Source: Chitinophaga pinensis (GTDB lineage: Bacteria; Bacteroidota; Bacteroidia; Chitinophagales; Chitinophagaceae). Taken from it: 38,667 bases of DNA. Positions within the stretch are counted from its first letter, which is position 1. Each line of letters opens with the position of its first letter. The notes under the pieces were generated by a model. That model did no database searches and was not told where the DNA came from. It saw only the letters and a program-made list of their open reading frames with translations. Positions 15,923 to 25,370 of the stretch are shown here, piece after piece. The stretch covers positions 1 through 38,667 of the forward strand of contig CAMCMP010000028.1 in NCBI GenBank assembly GCA_945876095.1, written 5' to 3'. Position numbers and translations under genes: made by a program.

Positions 15923-17317
15923 CTACACAATTCCGGTAAAATAATAAACTGCAATAATTAAAAAGACTGCTACTGTCTTGATCAGTGTCATCGCAAAAAT
16001 ATCAACATATGACTGTCGATGTGTTAATCCAGTGATAGCAAGCAATGTGATTACAGCACCATTATGAGGAAGCGTATCCATTCCCCCACTGGCCATTGAA
16101 GCAACTCTATGTAATACTTCCGGCGAAATGCCAAATTTAGCAGCAGCCGTGATATACGTTTCACTCATTGAAGCTAGCGCAATGCTCATTCCTCCAGAAG
16201 CAGACCCTGTAATACCTGATAAAGTGCTAATGGTCACGGCTTCATTTATAAGAGGATCCGGAATAGCAGAAGCCAATCCTGCATTGATTGCTTTAAATCC
16301 TGGAAGAGCTGATATAACAGCACCAAATCCATATTCAGATGCAGTATTTAAAGTAGCTAGCATTGCACCTCCAATAGAAACATTAATACTCGTATTGAAA
16401 TGTATTGTTACACTTTTAAAGGCTAATATTAAAACTGTAACAATACCTAAAAGCAGGGCGCCTTCAACAGCCCATATAGCAGCAACTTTCTGTATTTCAA
16501 TAGGTGAAAATCCGCTGATGCCGATAGATGAAAAGTCGAAACTTTTACCCCAATTACTGATAATTAATTTAGTGAATATTTTATTAAAAATACCTACTAG
16601 CAACAATGGCAATACAGCCAAAAAAGCATTCGGGAGGTTATTAAAAGTAATTTCTGCCGGTTCATTGATATGCCCAATTCCATACCCTTCTCCTGCATCT
16701 TTCGCCTTTCGCCTTCGCCATTCCAAGTAAACCATACCAACTAATAAAATAAATGATCCTCCGATTAAGCCCAGCCAGGGAGCAGCCCAAGTATTGGTAT
16801 TAAAGAATGTAGTGGGTATAATATTCTGAATTTGCAAAGCACCCGGCAAGGCATCCATTGTAAATGTAAAGGCGCCTAATGCAATAGTACCAGGAATAAG
16901 TCGCTTAGGGATATTTGTTCTTTTAAAAAGCTCCGACGCAAATGGATAAAGTGCAAAAACTACCACGAAAAGGGATACACCACCATAGGTAAGCAATGCC
17001 CCCACTAAAACAGTTACAAGCATTGATTTGCTTTCACCAATAAATTTTATTATTACAAATGCGATAGACTTTGCAAAACCTGATAATTCAATTAGTTTTC
17101 CAAAAATAGCACCTAAAAGAAATACAGGGAAATAAAGCTTAATAAATCCTGCCAATTTTTCCATAAATATTCCGGATAAAAATACAGGCACCCATCCTGG
17201 ATTTATCAACAGAACTGCAAGTAATGCTGTTAAGGGGGCAAATAAGATTACGCTAAAACCTTTATAAGCTAAATACATTAATAAAAATAATGGCAAAACG
17301 ATATAGAAAATCTGCAT
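15923..17317 (-). CDS. GntP-family permease (gluconate / 3-hydroxybutyrate symporter)
   Basis: The 464-aa membrane protein has about 12-14 hydrophobic segments. The GntP family imports gluconate or related hydroxy acids with protons. Conserved-looking parts are the N-terminal FIKLYFPVFLLGAIFGKL, GGVSLFVVVFALYPF, the ASGGMSIAL loop and the C-terminal MASGGMDTLPHNGAV. The last two resemble the hydroxybutyrate-permease branch more than E. coli gluconate transporters. It follows the 3-hydroxybutyrate dehydrogenase by 34 bp on the same strand, so import and oxidation of 3-hydroxybutyrate is the simplest reading. The substrate is inferred from context. Confidence 0.88.
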   Translation of the reverse strand: MQIFYIVLPLFLLMYLAYKGFSVILFAPLTALLAVLLINPGWVPVFLSGIFMEKLAGFIKLYFPVFLLGAIFGKLIELSGFAKSIAFVIIKFIGESKSMLVTVLVGALLTYGGVSLFVVVFALYPFASELFKRTNIPKRLIPGTIALGAFTFTMDALPGALQIQNIIPTTFFNTNTWAAPWLGLIGGSFILLVGMVYLEWRRRKAKDAGEGYGIGHINEPAEITFNNLPNAFLAVLPLLLVGIFNKIFTKLIISNWGKSFDFSSIGISGFSPIEIQKVAAIWAVEGALLLGIVTVLILAFKSVTIHFNTSINVSIGGAMLATLNTASEYGFGAVISALPGFKAINAGLASAIPDPLINEAVTISTLSGITGSASGGMSIALASMSETYITAAAKFGISPEVLHRVASMASGGMDTLPHNGAVITLLAITGLTHRQSYVDIFAMTLIKTVAVFLIIAVYYFTGIV

Positions 17318-17351
17318 AAAGAAATATTAAAAAGTAGTAAATGATTAAATG

Positions 17352-18125
17352 TTATTGAGCCGACCAGCCTCCATCAATTGGCAATGCAATCCCAGTAATA
17401 GTACAAGCATTATCTGATGCTAGCATTAGTGACATTTGGGCAATTAACTCAATAGGTATAAAATCCTTCACTGCCTGTTTTCTCAAAAGAACCTGATGAA
17501 TCACCTCCTCCTCAGAAAGCTTATGAAATTTAGCCTGGTCGGATATTTGCGTTTCAACTAAAGGCGTTTTTACATACCCCGGACAAATTGCATTACAAGT
17601 TATATTGAATGATGCCCCTTCCAAAGCTATGGTTTTGGTAAAACCAATAACCCCATGTTTGGCTGCTACATAAGCACTTTTAAATTCAGAAGCATATAAT
17701 CCGTGAACCGATGCGATATTGATAATTCGTCCGAATCGATTACTCTTCATATAAGGCCATGCTGCTTTTGTTAGATGAAAAACAGCGTTGAGATTTATAT
17801 TTATAATTTCGTTCCACTTGTCTTCTGGAAAACTTTCAATAGGGGAAACATGTTGTATGCCCGCATTATTTATAAGTACATCAATACTTCCAAAATTTAC
17901 TACGCAGTTTTGAACCAGTCCCCTTAATGCTACTGGGTCAAGCATATTAGTTCCAAAAAACATATGGTCGATCTGGTATTTTCTAGCAATTTCACGAGCG
18001 ATTTCAGCTCCGTTTTTTTCTAAACCATTAAAAATAATATTGTACCCTTTTTCAGCAAATACTTCTGCAATGCCTAATCCTATTCCGCTTGTGCTTCCTG
18101 TAATTAGTACTGTACGTTTTTTCAT
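17352..18125 (-). CDS. 3-hydroxybutyrate dehydrogenase (short-chain dehydrogenase)
   Basis: This NAD-dependent SDR converts D-3-hydroxybutyrate to acetoacetate. The 257 aa from ATG 18125 (MKKRTVLITG) have the standard length; the frame is open to 18212 but that extension is A/T-rich and unlikely. The cofactor motif TGSTSGIG is at residues 9-16, NNAG at 86-89, the catalytic Ser139 in NIASVHGL, and YVAAK with Tyr152 and Lys156. IQHVSPIESFP and CPGYVKTPLVE are hallmarks of the 3-hydroxybutyrate dehydrogenase subfamily. It is the first gene of a likely SDR-GntP-hydroxyacyl-CoA dehydrogenase unit, with 268 bp of A/T-rich sequence before it. A degraded partial copy lies at 14742-14794. Confidence 0.92.
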   Translation of the reverse strand: MKKRTVLITGSTSGIGLGIAEVFAEKGYNIIFNGLEKNGAEIAREIARKYQIDHMFFGTNMLDPVALRGLVQNCVVNFGSIDVLINNAGIQHVSPIESFPEDKWNEIININLNAVFHLTKAAWPYMKSNRFGRIINIASVHGLYASEFKSAYVAAKHGVIGFTKTIALEGASFNITCNAICPGYVKTPLVETQISDQAKFHKLSEEEVIHQVLLRKQAVKDFIPIELIAQMSLMLASDNACTITGIALPIDGGWSAQ

Positions 18126-18393
18126 AAAATAAATTAATAATATTGATAGATAAAAAAAGTAGATAGAGAGATAGTTGTTTAAAAAAATAATACCAATAAA
18201 AATCAAATGCAATGAATTACAAAATCTTAATAAAACTATTTAAAAAACAACTGATTTACACAATTGCTTTTTAAATGAATGGTCGTCGTTATTTCAATGA
18301 AAACAAATAACTATGTAATTCATACGTTTAAAATTGGCTTTACTTTTGATGAAAATTATTAAATTAAAAAATCAATATGTTTACAACAATAGA

Positions 18394-19524
18394 TTAAAAT
18401 AAGCTTACCCCTTTAGTAAATTTTTTTACCGCATCAAGATCGAGTTCCAACCCTAGACCCGGAGTAGTAGGTATCTTCAACATACCCTCCTCATCCATTT
18501 TCCAACCACCTACTGTGATTTCGTCAATAAACGGTGACCCTGTAAGATACTCGACGAGATCAGTACTTGGAAAGGCAGATGCGAGATGCAAATCTGCAGC
18601 GAGCCCAATTGCGGTATTCCAACCATGTGGAATAAAACGGATACCGAATTCATTGGCCATGGCGGCGATTCGGCGCTCTTCGCTAATTCCCCCTACCTTT
18701 GTTACATCTGGCTGCACAATATCGAATGCCTGAGCTGTAAGCCAAGGGAGAAATGACTGTCGCCGTGTAAGGACCTCGCCACCAGAAATTGGTATTGGAG
18801 AATTTTTTCGCAGATTCACATAGTCATCAAATGCGTCTGGATTTAGCGCTTCCTCAAACCAGTGAATATCATAATCATTGAGCATATTCGCTGTATTAAT
18901 TGCCCACTTATAACCATTCGGCCAAAACGCATCGCTTCCGCCAGCATCCACCATTAACCGAGAATCTGGACCTACTGCATCACGTGCTGCTTTTACAATC
19001 GCTTCATCAGTGGCTGCACTTTTTCTTCCGAATGGGCCCCAACCAATTTTAAATGCTCGAAAACCCTGCGACTTTACTTCGAGTAAATGATCGTGGAGCT
19101 TAGCTGGCTCATCCATGAGAATGGAAGCATAAGGTTGAACTCGCTCACGATACCGTCCGCCAAGTAAACGGCCGACTGGTTGACCAGTTGCCTTACCTAA
19201 CAAATCCCAAAGTGCTATATCGATACCGCTAATGGTATGCGTAATAGCACCTCCGCGGCCAAGCCAAAATGAATTTTGATGCAACTTTTCACTGACGCGT
19301 TCTGGCTCTAGCGCATTCTCTCCGATATACAACGGTTCAAGTAAAGCAAGTGAGGCACGAACAAGTGCATCATTAGTGAAAACACTGCCCAGACCAATTG
19401 CTCCTTCATCGGTATGGACAGCAATAAGTGTATGTACACAATCATCAGGACGAAGCTCATTACTCCAACCACCTTCTGGTGTGGCTCCATACAAACCTGC
19501 GCAGCGGATTTCTCGAATTTTCAT
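18394..19524 (-). CDS. Mandelate racemase/muconate lactonizing enzyme family (acid-sugar dehydratase-like)
   Basis: This 376-aa enolase-superfamily enzyme abstracts a proton alpha to a carboxylate, usually to dehydrate or racemise a sugar acid. The metal ligands are Asp193 (VDAGGSD), a Glu in FEEAL (224-225) and Glu250 (SGGEV). The Asp273/His300 dyad (QPDVTK, IPHGWNTA) is intact. The Lys motif is FKIGWG with Lys159 but Gly at the second base position, so His300 is the likely main base. Family and fold are clear; the substrate is not. Its coding sequence is GC-richer than the window average (a sampled 60-bp line has 33 G/C) and it lies 8 bp from the M81 gene, with which it probably entered. 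Confidence 0.93.
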   Translation of the reverse strand: MKIREIRCAGLYGATPEGGWSNELRPDDCVHTLIAVHTDEGAIGLGSVFTNDALVRASLALLEPLYIGENALEPERVSEKLHQNSFWLGRGGAITHTISGIDIALWDLLGKATGQPVGRLLGGRYRERVQPYASILMDEPAKLHDHLLEVKSQGFRAFKIGWGPFGRKSAATDEAIVKAARDAVGPDSRLMVDAGGSDAFWPNGYKWAINTANMLNDYDIHWFEEALNPDAFDDYVNLRKNSPIPISGGEVLTRRQSFLPWLTAQAFDIVQPDVTKVGGISEERRIAAMANEFGIRFIPHGWNTAIGLAADLHLASAFPSTDLVEYLTGSPFIDEITVGGWKMDEEGMLKIPTTPGLGLELDLDAVKKFTKGVSLF

Positions 19525-19532
19525 ATTAATTG

Positions 19533-21029
19533 CTATTTTTTATTAAAAAATTTTGCTTTAGGAATAAACTCCACAGTCGCATCTAATGGAAAAATTGGAC
19601 GAGGACAACGGCTGTGACCGAGGTACTTTAAATTAGCACTTGATGATCCTGGAGCATCTACATTCACCATTCGTGCACACCAACTTGCATAAATATGATG
19701 CTGACAGTGGGGCGATTTGACCACCACAGCATCAAATCGCTTTGGATCTTGTCCATGGGCATAGAAAAAGGATCTGTCGTAAAGATTAACCGCCCTACTA
19801 CCTACAACTATTATGAAATTATTTATTTCCAACACTGCTGTGCGACCAGCATTCCACTCTTCTCCAAACGACTCACTGCGAAAGCGACTTTCTGCGAGTA
19901 ATAACACTTTTGAGGTAATTTGCAGCGGCTCAAAGCGGCTAGGATCGAGCGTACCCCCAAGTGATGACTGAATTGTATTGCCAACACCTGCAGCAAAAGC
20001 TTTTCTAACGGTAGGTTCATCGACTATAGGCAATAATGTCCGACCAGTATATCCTATTTCAATCAGTTTGCGTAAAATAACATTGCTATCACCGGATGCT
20101 CCTGAACTCGTTGCATCAGCTGCATCAATCAGTGCGATTGTGCCCTTGGTATGCGATTTGATGATCGTAGCCATTTCGTCAAGACTAACCAATGAAACCT
20201 GCATACTTTTATGGTTCTTCCAAAAACTTTCCGCAATCCGAATAGATGCATGCTCAGCCATGTCAAGATTGTTATCCGTCACAACCAAACTATATGTCTG
20301 AAGTTCCGGTACATCCGTAAAGGGATTACCAATAAATATACCAGCGGATAGCCCGCCTGGGCTATTTTCAACTTCTTGTGCAATTCGAATACTCTCACCG
20401 AAAAGACCACTATCAGTTAAGAGTTCATCCCCACGAACTAATGCTGGGATTGCTACTTTTGCTGTAATGGGTTTTACCTTACCAGCTACAATTTGAAGCA
20501 GCAACTTTGCAGAACGCTCACCAGTTTCAAAAAAATCTATATGGGGATAGGTATGATAAGTCACAATAGCATCACTATGTTCAACCATTTTATCCGTTAA
20601 TATCGCATGTAAATCAAGTGATACAACAATAGGGATATTTTTACCCAAAATTTTCCGAGTTTCTACGAGTAGCCATCCTTCAGGATCGAATTCTTCCTCA
20701 CTTGCCATAGCTCCATGCATGCAAAAATAAACCCCATCCACTGGCGGTGCCGATCTAATACTATCTAGAAAGTTCTTGCTTAATTTTTCCCAGGCACCCT
20801 TTGCTAATGTGCCCCCCGATGTGATAAAAAAGGCGCTATAGGTTGGTACTAGTGTAATGTTTTTATCTGCATCAAATACTGTCAATGCACCGCCAATTTC
20901 ATTTCGTACTGTTCGATGATATTGTAATAATTCATCGCCGTACCGAACTCCAAAATCATCGTACCCACTTAAATTTGGATTAAAGGTAGATACCTCCTGT
21001 TTACATTCGGCTATTAGAATTTTAGGCAT
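19533..21029 (-). CDS. M81-family metallohydrolase (microcystinase C / MlrC-like)
   Basis: The 498-aa product from ATG 21029 (MPKILIAECKQE) matches the MlrC architecture. The N-terminal domain has EVSTFNP, a CMHGAM segment, VSLDLHA and TYHTYPHID with probable zinc ligands; the C-terminal domain has LIDAADATSSGASGD. An upstream in-frame extension to 21104 is A/T-rich and unlikely to be coding. MlrC cleaves linearised microcystin, but most relatives have other, unknown amide or peptide substrates, so that activity should not be assumed. It is cytoplasmic (no signal peptide). Its neighbours, an MFS importer upstream and an acid-sugar dehydratase downstream, suggest import, hydrolysis and dehydration of one substrate. 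It shares the raised GC content of those genes. Confidence 0.92.
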   Translation of the reverse strand: MPKILIAECKQEVSTFNPNLSGYDDFGVRYGDELLQYHRTVRNEIGGALTVFDADKNITLVPTYSAFFITSGGTLAKGAWEKLSKNFLDSIRSAPPVDGVYFCMHGAMASEEEFDPEGWLLVETRKILGKNIPIVVSLDLHAILTDKMVEHSDAIVTYHTYPHIDFFETGERSAKLLLQIVAGKVKPITAKVAIPALVRGDELLTDSGLFGESIRIAQEVENSPGGLSAGIFIGNPFTDVPELQTYSLVVTDNNLDMAEHASIRIAESFWKNHKSMQVSLVSLDEMATIIKSHTKGTIALIDAADATSSGASGDSNVILRKLIEIGYTGRTLLPIVDEPTVRKAFAAGVGNTIQSSLGGTLDPSRFEPLQITSKVLLLAESRFRSESFGEEWNAGRTAVLEINNFIIVVGSRAVNLYDRSFFYAHGQDPKRFDAVVVKSPHCQHHIYASWCARMVNVDAPGSSSANLKYLGHSRCPRPIFPLDATVEFIPKAKFFNKK

Positions 21030-21106
21030 CTGTTTATAAATTATATGACAGGCTTTTTTAAAAAATTGAAATATTAATAATTGACTTTTTTTATTAGAAA
21101 ACACTC

Positions 21107-22363
21107 CTAGGCAGAAGTATTTATATAATCAGTTGCAAATAATTTTTTAATCCCCCAAAATAATGCTCCCCCTGCCAAAATATAAGCGATTGCTGTAAAT
21201 GATAGCAATCGATCGATACCGATAGTTTGCTTAAAAAGACCGCCGAATAGTGCAGCAAAACCGGACATTACTGCTCCGCAAAAATTCAATAAGCCAACGG
21301 CAGAAGCTCGTGTTTCGGCAGGTACAACATCAAAAGCAGCAGGGAAAATATTGCCCATTAAAAGACCACTAAATAATCCAAACCCTGCTGCTGCAATTCG
21401 TGTTGAATTTAATGCATCACTATTTCCGAGAGCATACAGGCAAGGCGCGCAAAGAATTAAACTGGCGGTCATTAACCAAAGACGTGAAGCTTTTGTAACC
21501 CGATATAAGGCATCTGCGAGCACACCTCCACCTAGTATCCCAATTGCTGTTGTGCACTGTACAAAAATTGTTGCATTTAACGCTGCATCTGATTGATTCA
21601 GCGCAAACTTGTCGTGCAAGAAAGTGGGCAACCATCCATATAGCAGCCAGATACCAAATACGAAAACAGGAAACACCAAGCAGAGCAATAGAAAAGTACG
21701 CACCTTGATTAATATTAAAAAAGAGGGTCTGTTATTTTTATTTCTCTGACTAGGGTTAATATCATTGACCTTTCGAAGAAAATAAAAGTACGGAACTACG
21801 TAGAGTAAGCCAACTATTCCAAGTACAAAAAAGGCGATCCTCCATTGGCCTCGATCCGCCATCCAACCTCCAAACCAACTACCTACAACAGTGCCAGTAA
21901 TTTGAGCCGTGGTCAGCACAGAGATAGCTCTTGAACGAAGTGAACTTGGATGGGTATTTGCGATCAGTGCAATAGCTGTTGGCATAAACATTGATTCCGA
22001 AATACCCATCATAGCACGAAGGGTCAACATAATAATAGCTGACCCTACAAATCCAGTAGCTAAAGTGGTAAGGCTCCATATAAATAGGCTAAGTAAAATG
22101 AGGCGTTTTTTTGAAAAACGATCTGCAAGTTGTCCAGCGATAGGACAGCCGATAGCGTATACCCAAAGGAAGATTGCTCCAGTAAGACCGAGCTGCTGGT
22201 CAGTCATTCCAAGATCCATTTTCAAAGAGGGAAACATTGAAAACACGGCTTGCCTATCCGCATAATTTAGAAAATAAGCAAACCACATAAAAGCTACAAG
22301 TTTAGTAGCCTGCCTTGCCGATACTAATAATTGAGGATCTCCGCTATTTCTTCTTTGATTCAA
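21107..22363 (-). CDS. MFS transporter, anion:cation symporter (hexuronate/organic anion)-like
   Basis: The 418-aa major facilitator has 12 hydrophobic segments. The N-terminal FAYFLNYADRQAVFSMFP and the loop GQLADRFSKKRLI are typical of the ACS subgroup that imports hexuronates, tartrate and related organic anions. The start is TTG at 22363, preceded directly by an in-frame TGA; the next ATG would cut into the first membrane helix. It lies 77 bp upstream of the M81 gene. The substrate is unknown but should carry a carboxylate, given the acid-sugar dehydratase beside it. Confidence 0.9.
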   Translation of the reverse strand: MNQRRNSGDPQLLVSARQATKLVAFMWFAYFLNYADRQAVFSMFPSLKMDLGMTDQQLGLTGAIFLWVYAIGCPIAGQLADRFSKKRLILLSLFIWSLTTLATGFVGSAIIMLTLRAMMGISESMFMPTAIALIANTHPSSLRSRAISVLTTAQITGTVVGSWFGGWMADRGQWRIAFFVLGIVGLLYVVPYFYFLRKVNDINPSQRNKNNRPSFLILIKVRTFLLLCLVFPVFVFGIWLLYGWLPTFLHDKFALNQSDAALNATIFVQCTTAIGILGGGVLADALYRVTKASRLWLMTASLILCAPCLYALGNSDALNSTRIAAAGFGLFSGLLMGNIFPAAFDVVPAETRASAVGLLNFCGAVMSGFAALFGGLFKQTIGIDRLLSFTAIAYILAGGALFWGIKKLFATDYINTSA

Positions 22364-22528
22364 TTGTCAGTGATTTATTAATCAAGGGGAGTGACGTAAT
22401 TCCAATGTATATTTTGAGATTCAATTATTTTTATACAGAGATAAAAGGGTTTTTTTGATTCAAGCGCCAGACCGAAGCACCACAAATAACAAATCAAATT
22501 AGTCGTTCTTTTTGATTTCGGAATTTAC

Positions 22529-23389
22529 CTACTTTTTTTGATCCTGTATATATTTAGCTGCAGTACCAACAGTTGTTATCCAAATTCCATTTGTAGGATT
22601 TTTTGCATATTCAAATAAATTTCTTAGCATGGCTAGACGGGTAGTTTGGGAACCTATGCCCCCCATTTCATGCCCAGCAAGCACTAACCATCCGCCTGTC
22701 TTTTTCGCATTTTCCAAAAGCGATAAAATTTCATTAAAATTTTTCCCATCCATCTCCATGCCTGTCAGTTGTGCAAAATCACAGAATGTTGGATCGTTTG
22801 GTCCTTCATCTAGCCACCCCCTGCCTGTTAAAAATAATTCCGCCACGAGTGGCACATAACTTTTAGTACTTTTTCCCCTTCCAATAAATGTCTGACCACA
22901 GGGATAAGCAAACACCACAGGTTTAACTCCAAGTAATTCCTCTATTTGTTTATTCGCTTCAATTAATTCAATGCGCATCTCATCAATTGTGTAATTCTCT
23001 AATGCCTTTTGCCTTGACCAAGCAAAATTGCCAGTACAAGGGTGGTTAAGAGAATGATTACCAATCTCATGTCCATTTTCTGCAATTTTCTTCCACCCTT
23101 CTAGGCGCTGCTTCAAGCCTGAGGGCCCAACATAAAATGTAGCTTTTATTCCGTACTCGTCCAATAATGCTGCTCCAGCATCCACCTGGCTTAGGCGGGC
23201 ATCGTCAAAACTCAGACTCACTGCAACTTGTTTACCTTTTGGCCAAGAGATAGCAGACTTGGCTTGTTGAGCAAAAATGATTTCATTTGACAAAAAACTA
23301 ATAATAAGTAAAACTGAAATTTGAAAGATTTTTTTTGGGAGTCTGAAATTTCCAGTCTTACATGCAGATGATTTTTGAATTAATTTCAT
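22529..23389 (-). CDS. Secreted polysaccharide deacetylase-fold (NodB) protein
   Basis: The product is a 286-aa carbohydrate esterase 4-type enzyme that removes N- or O-acetyl groups from a glycan or acts on a related amide. A Lys-rich N-terminus and a hydrophobic segment (about 20-40, ending IFAQQ) form a signal peptide. The catalytic Asp and metal Asp are in SFDD (62-63), the metal His pair is HSLNH (112 and 116), FAYPCGQT (160-167) supplies the substrate loop and His240 (AGHE) the general acid. All catalytic positions are intact. It follows the ceramidase-like genes on the same strand with 81 bp between. Confidence 0.93.
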   Translation of the reverse strand: MKLIQKSSACKTGNFRLPKKIFQISVLLIISFLSNEIIFAQQAKSAISWPKGKQVAVSLSFDDARLSQVDAGAALLDEYGIKATFYVGPSGLKQRLEGWKKIAENGHEIGNHSLNHPCTGNFAWSRQKALENYTIDEMRIELIEANKQIEELLGVKPVVFAYPCGQTFIGRGKSTKSYVPLVAELFLTGRGWLDEGPNDPTFCDFAQLTGMEMDGKNFNEILSLLENAKKTGGWLVLAGHEMGGIGSQTTRLAMLRNLFEYAKNPTNGIWITTVGTAAKYIQDQKK

Positions 23390-23470
23390 AATAAAATTTT
23401 ACAGGTAACATTTTTTAATACCCCCAGAAGATAAAATGACAACTTTGAATTAGATGCGCTAAAGAAATGG

Positions 23471-25297
23471 TTACTCGCTATTCATCCTGCGAAGTCTAAG
23501 TTCTCGAAAATCTAGCAAAGCGCCTGTTTTAAAAGGTTGATTAGATTTAAACACAACTTTTTGAGATCCTGCCTCCAGTTTAATAACCCCTACTTTTGCA
23601 ATTTTATATTTTTCCCATGAACCACTAGGGGTTACTATTCCAGTCAGTTTTTTATCTTTTGCTTGAATCAGAAATTCCTTTCCTGCTTCTTCGTTTGAAA
23701 CAGACCATTCAAGCATCGCTTCGTATTCCCCCGTCTTTTCAACATCCACTTCCCACTCTACGCTGCTTGTAGCAGTAAACCATCCAAAAGCCCTCCACTC
23801 AGGCATGTATTTGACATCCGGCCCAATACCTTTACCAGTCTCGGCTGTAAATCTAAGCAATCCGTCAGGTTGCGGCCTAACTAGCGTAGGTTGATTGATT
23901 GCCTGAGATGCAAAAGAGCTAGTGCTTTTCATTTCACCTTCCAAATATGCAATAACAGATTCCTTTACATCTTTTTCTACAGCAGGTGTGTATGGAGAAA
24001 CCGTTTCGATTTCATATCCACCATGGGCCCACTCTTTCTCAGTAGGAAGATATCCAAGCCAGCCATTGGTATATCCGTAATAGAATGTATAAGGAAAGGG
24101 AGAACGGTCCCGCACCTCGTTGGAAATTTCACAAAATAATTCAACGGGTAAACTCCATATGGCTATATCCTCATTTATCTTTAAAAACCGAGCAGGAAGC
24201 CTTACCATATTTATACCGGTATTACTTGTGCGCGTGTATTTGGCTAGATCGTCGGACCATCCAAGATTAGGCTTTCTGGGCGTTTCAATTATCATTGACC
24301 CAGTAAATAAGTTCACTGAATCTGTTGTCGAAATAATCTTTTTATTTGCATCCAATATTTTATCTCCGAGCAGCACACGAAATTGTCCAAGTTCCTTTTC
24401 TTTGGAGCTGTAAGGACTCTTCGCAACGCTGTAAATAGGTGCAAGGTTACCTGCAGCACCATTAATAAAAAGAAGCGGTATGCCTATTTTTTGTTCCACA
24501 TAAGAAGAGACTATCCCAGGTGCGTCACCACTAATTTCCAAGTTATCAGCTCCGTACACTGTGCCATGAATGGCATAATTTGCGATCAAGGCAAGTGGAC
24601 TTCCATCTGCTTTGTCTAAACGCATCAAACCGATCATACGATCCACCGCTCCATCAGGATTCAATCCCAGCGAAGCTTTACCATCAACATCCACTGCTCG
24701 GCGATTGATATTTGCCTGCGAAAAACCCCAGCCTACCCCAAGTCGTGCCGGTGCTAGTCTTCGTCGAGCCTCTATAATTCCTTCAATAAGTTTTTGTTCA
24801 ACCATTGATGTATAGGCAGTATCTACTTCATGTTTATATCTCTCCCCCATAAAAACAGCAGGCAATCCAGGAACGCCTAACTCAGGTGCAGAATGAGTAT
24901 GAGTTAATGACCACCAAAAATTCAATGGATCAATTCCAAGTTTTTGCTGAAGTAAGGAAGCTACATGATCATATTCAGAAGGCGAGATAACACATATATC
25001 GGATGACACAAGAAAAAACTGCTTAATACCATCATCCAGTAAAATAATACGATGATAAATACGATCATGAATACCCGTTGACTGACGGGCTGAATAACCC
25101 AATAACATTTTAGGACTGTTTGGAGTGATATCAATTGTAACCACAGAGGCACGAAAATCCGCTCTAGTCGTTTTGCCTAAAAACAACAAACATAATGTGA
25201 ATAGAAAAAACAAAAAAATAGGACGCTTACTAATCAGGGAAAAAGAAGTGAAGTTGCTAATATTATTGACAAAACTTCTTGCTATGGTTACACTCAT
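23471..25297 (-). CDS. Neutral-ceramidase-like hydrolase with C-terminal beta-sandwich domain
   Basis: The 608 aa from ATG 25297 include a hydrophobic N-terminal segment at about residues 27-41, a signal anchor or signal peptide. The domain matches the neutral/alkaline non-lysosomal ceramidase N-terminal family: ITP near the start, THTHSAPE with putative zinc ligands His133 and His135, and NYAIHGT with a third His. The INGAAGNLAP loop sits where ceramidases carry the G-D-x-S-P nucleophile loop. The Asp and Ser of that loop are replaced, so ceramide is probably not the substrate. From about residue 455 an extra domain follows, with a pattern (WEVDVEKTGEYEAMLEWS, GSQKVVFKS) like a carbohydrate-binding beta-sandwich. 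It is a close paralogue of the next gene upstream. TTG 25330 is an alternative start. Confidence 0.85.
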   Translation of the reverse strand: MSVTIARSFVNNISNFTSFSLISKRPIFLFFLFTLCLLFLGKTTRADFRASVVTIDITPNSPKMLLGYSARQSTGIHDRIYHRIILLDDGIKQFFLVSSDICVISPSEYDHVASLLQQKLGIDPLNFWWSLTHTHSAPELGVPGLPAVFMGERYKHEVDTAYTSMVEQKLIEGIIEARRRLAPARLGVGWGFSQANINRRAVDVDGKASLGLNPDGAVDRMIGLMRLDKADGSPLALIANYAIHGTVYGADNLEISGDAPGIVSSYVEQKIGIPLLFINGAAGNLAPIYSVAKSPYSSKEKELGQFRVLLGDKILDANKKIISTTDSVNLFTGSMIIETPRKPNLGWSDDLAKYTRTSNTGINMVRLPARFLKINEDIAIWSLPVELFCEISNEVRDRSPFPYTFYYGYTNGWLGYLPTEKEWAHGGYEIETVSPYTPAVEKDVKESVIAYLEGEMKSTSSFASQAINQPTLVRPQPDGLLRFTAETGKGIGPDVKYMPEWRAFGWFTATSSVEWEVDVEKTGEYEAMLEWSVSNEEAGKEFLIQAKDKKLTGIVTPSGSWEKYKIAKVGVIKLEAGSQKVVFKSNQPFKTGALLDFRELRLRRMNSE

Positions 25298-25370
25298 AAT
25301 TTTTTTATTTAAGTTCGACGGTTTTATCAAAATCTATAAAAACATCTTGACTAACTATAATTCAATTTAT

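Noticed and set aside
16128..16730. 200-codon plus-strand frame inside the GntP gene
   Set aside because: It is antisense to a clear membrane permease; its hydrophobic pattern mirrors the real protein.
19533..21029. Annotation as a microcystin-degrading enzyme
   Set aside because: The MlrC fold is clear but the other mlr genes are absent, and most M81 proteins have other substrates.
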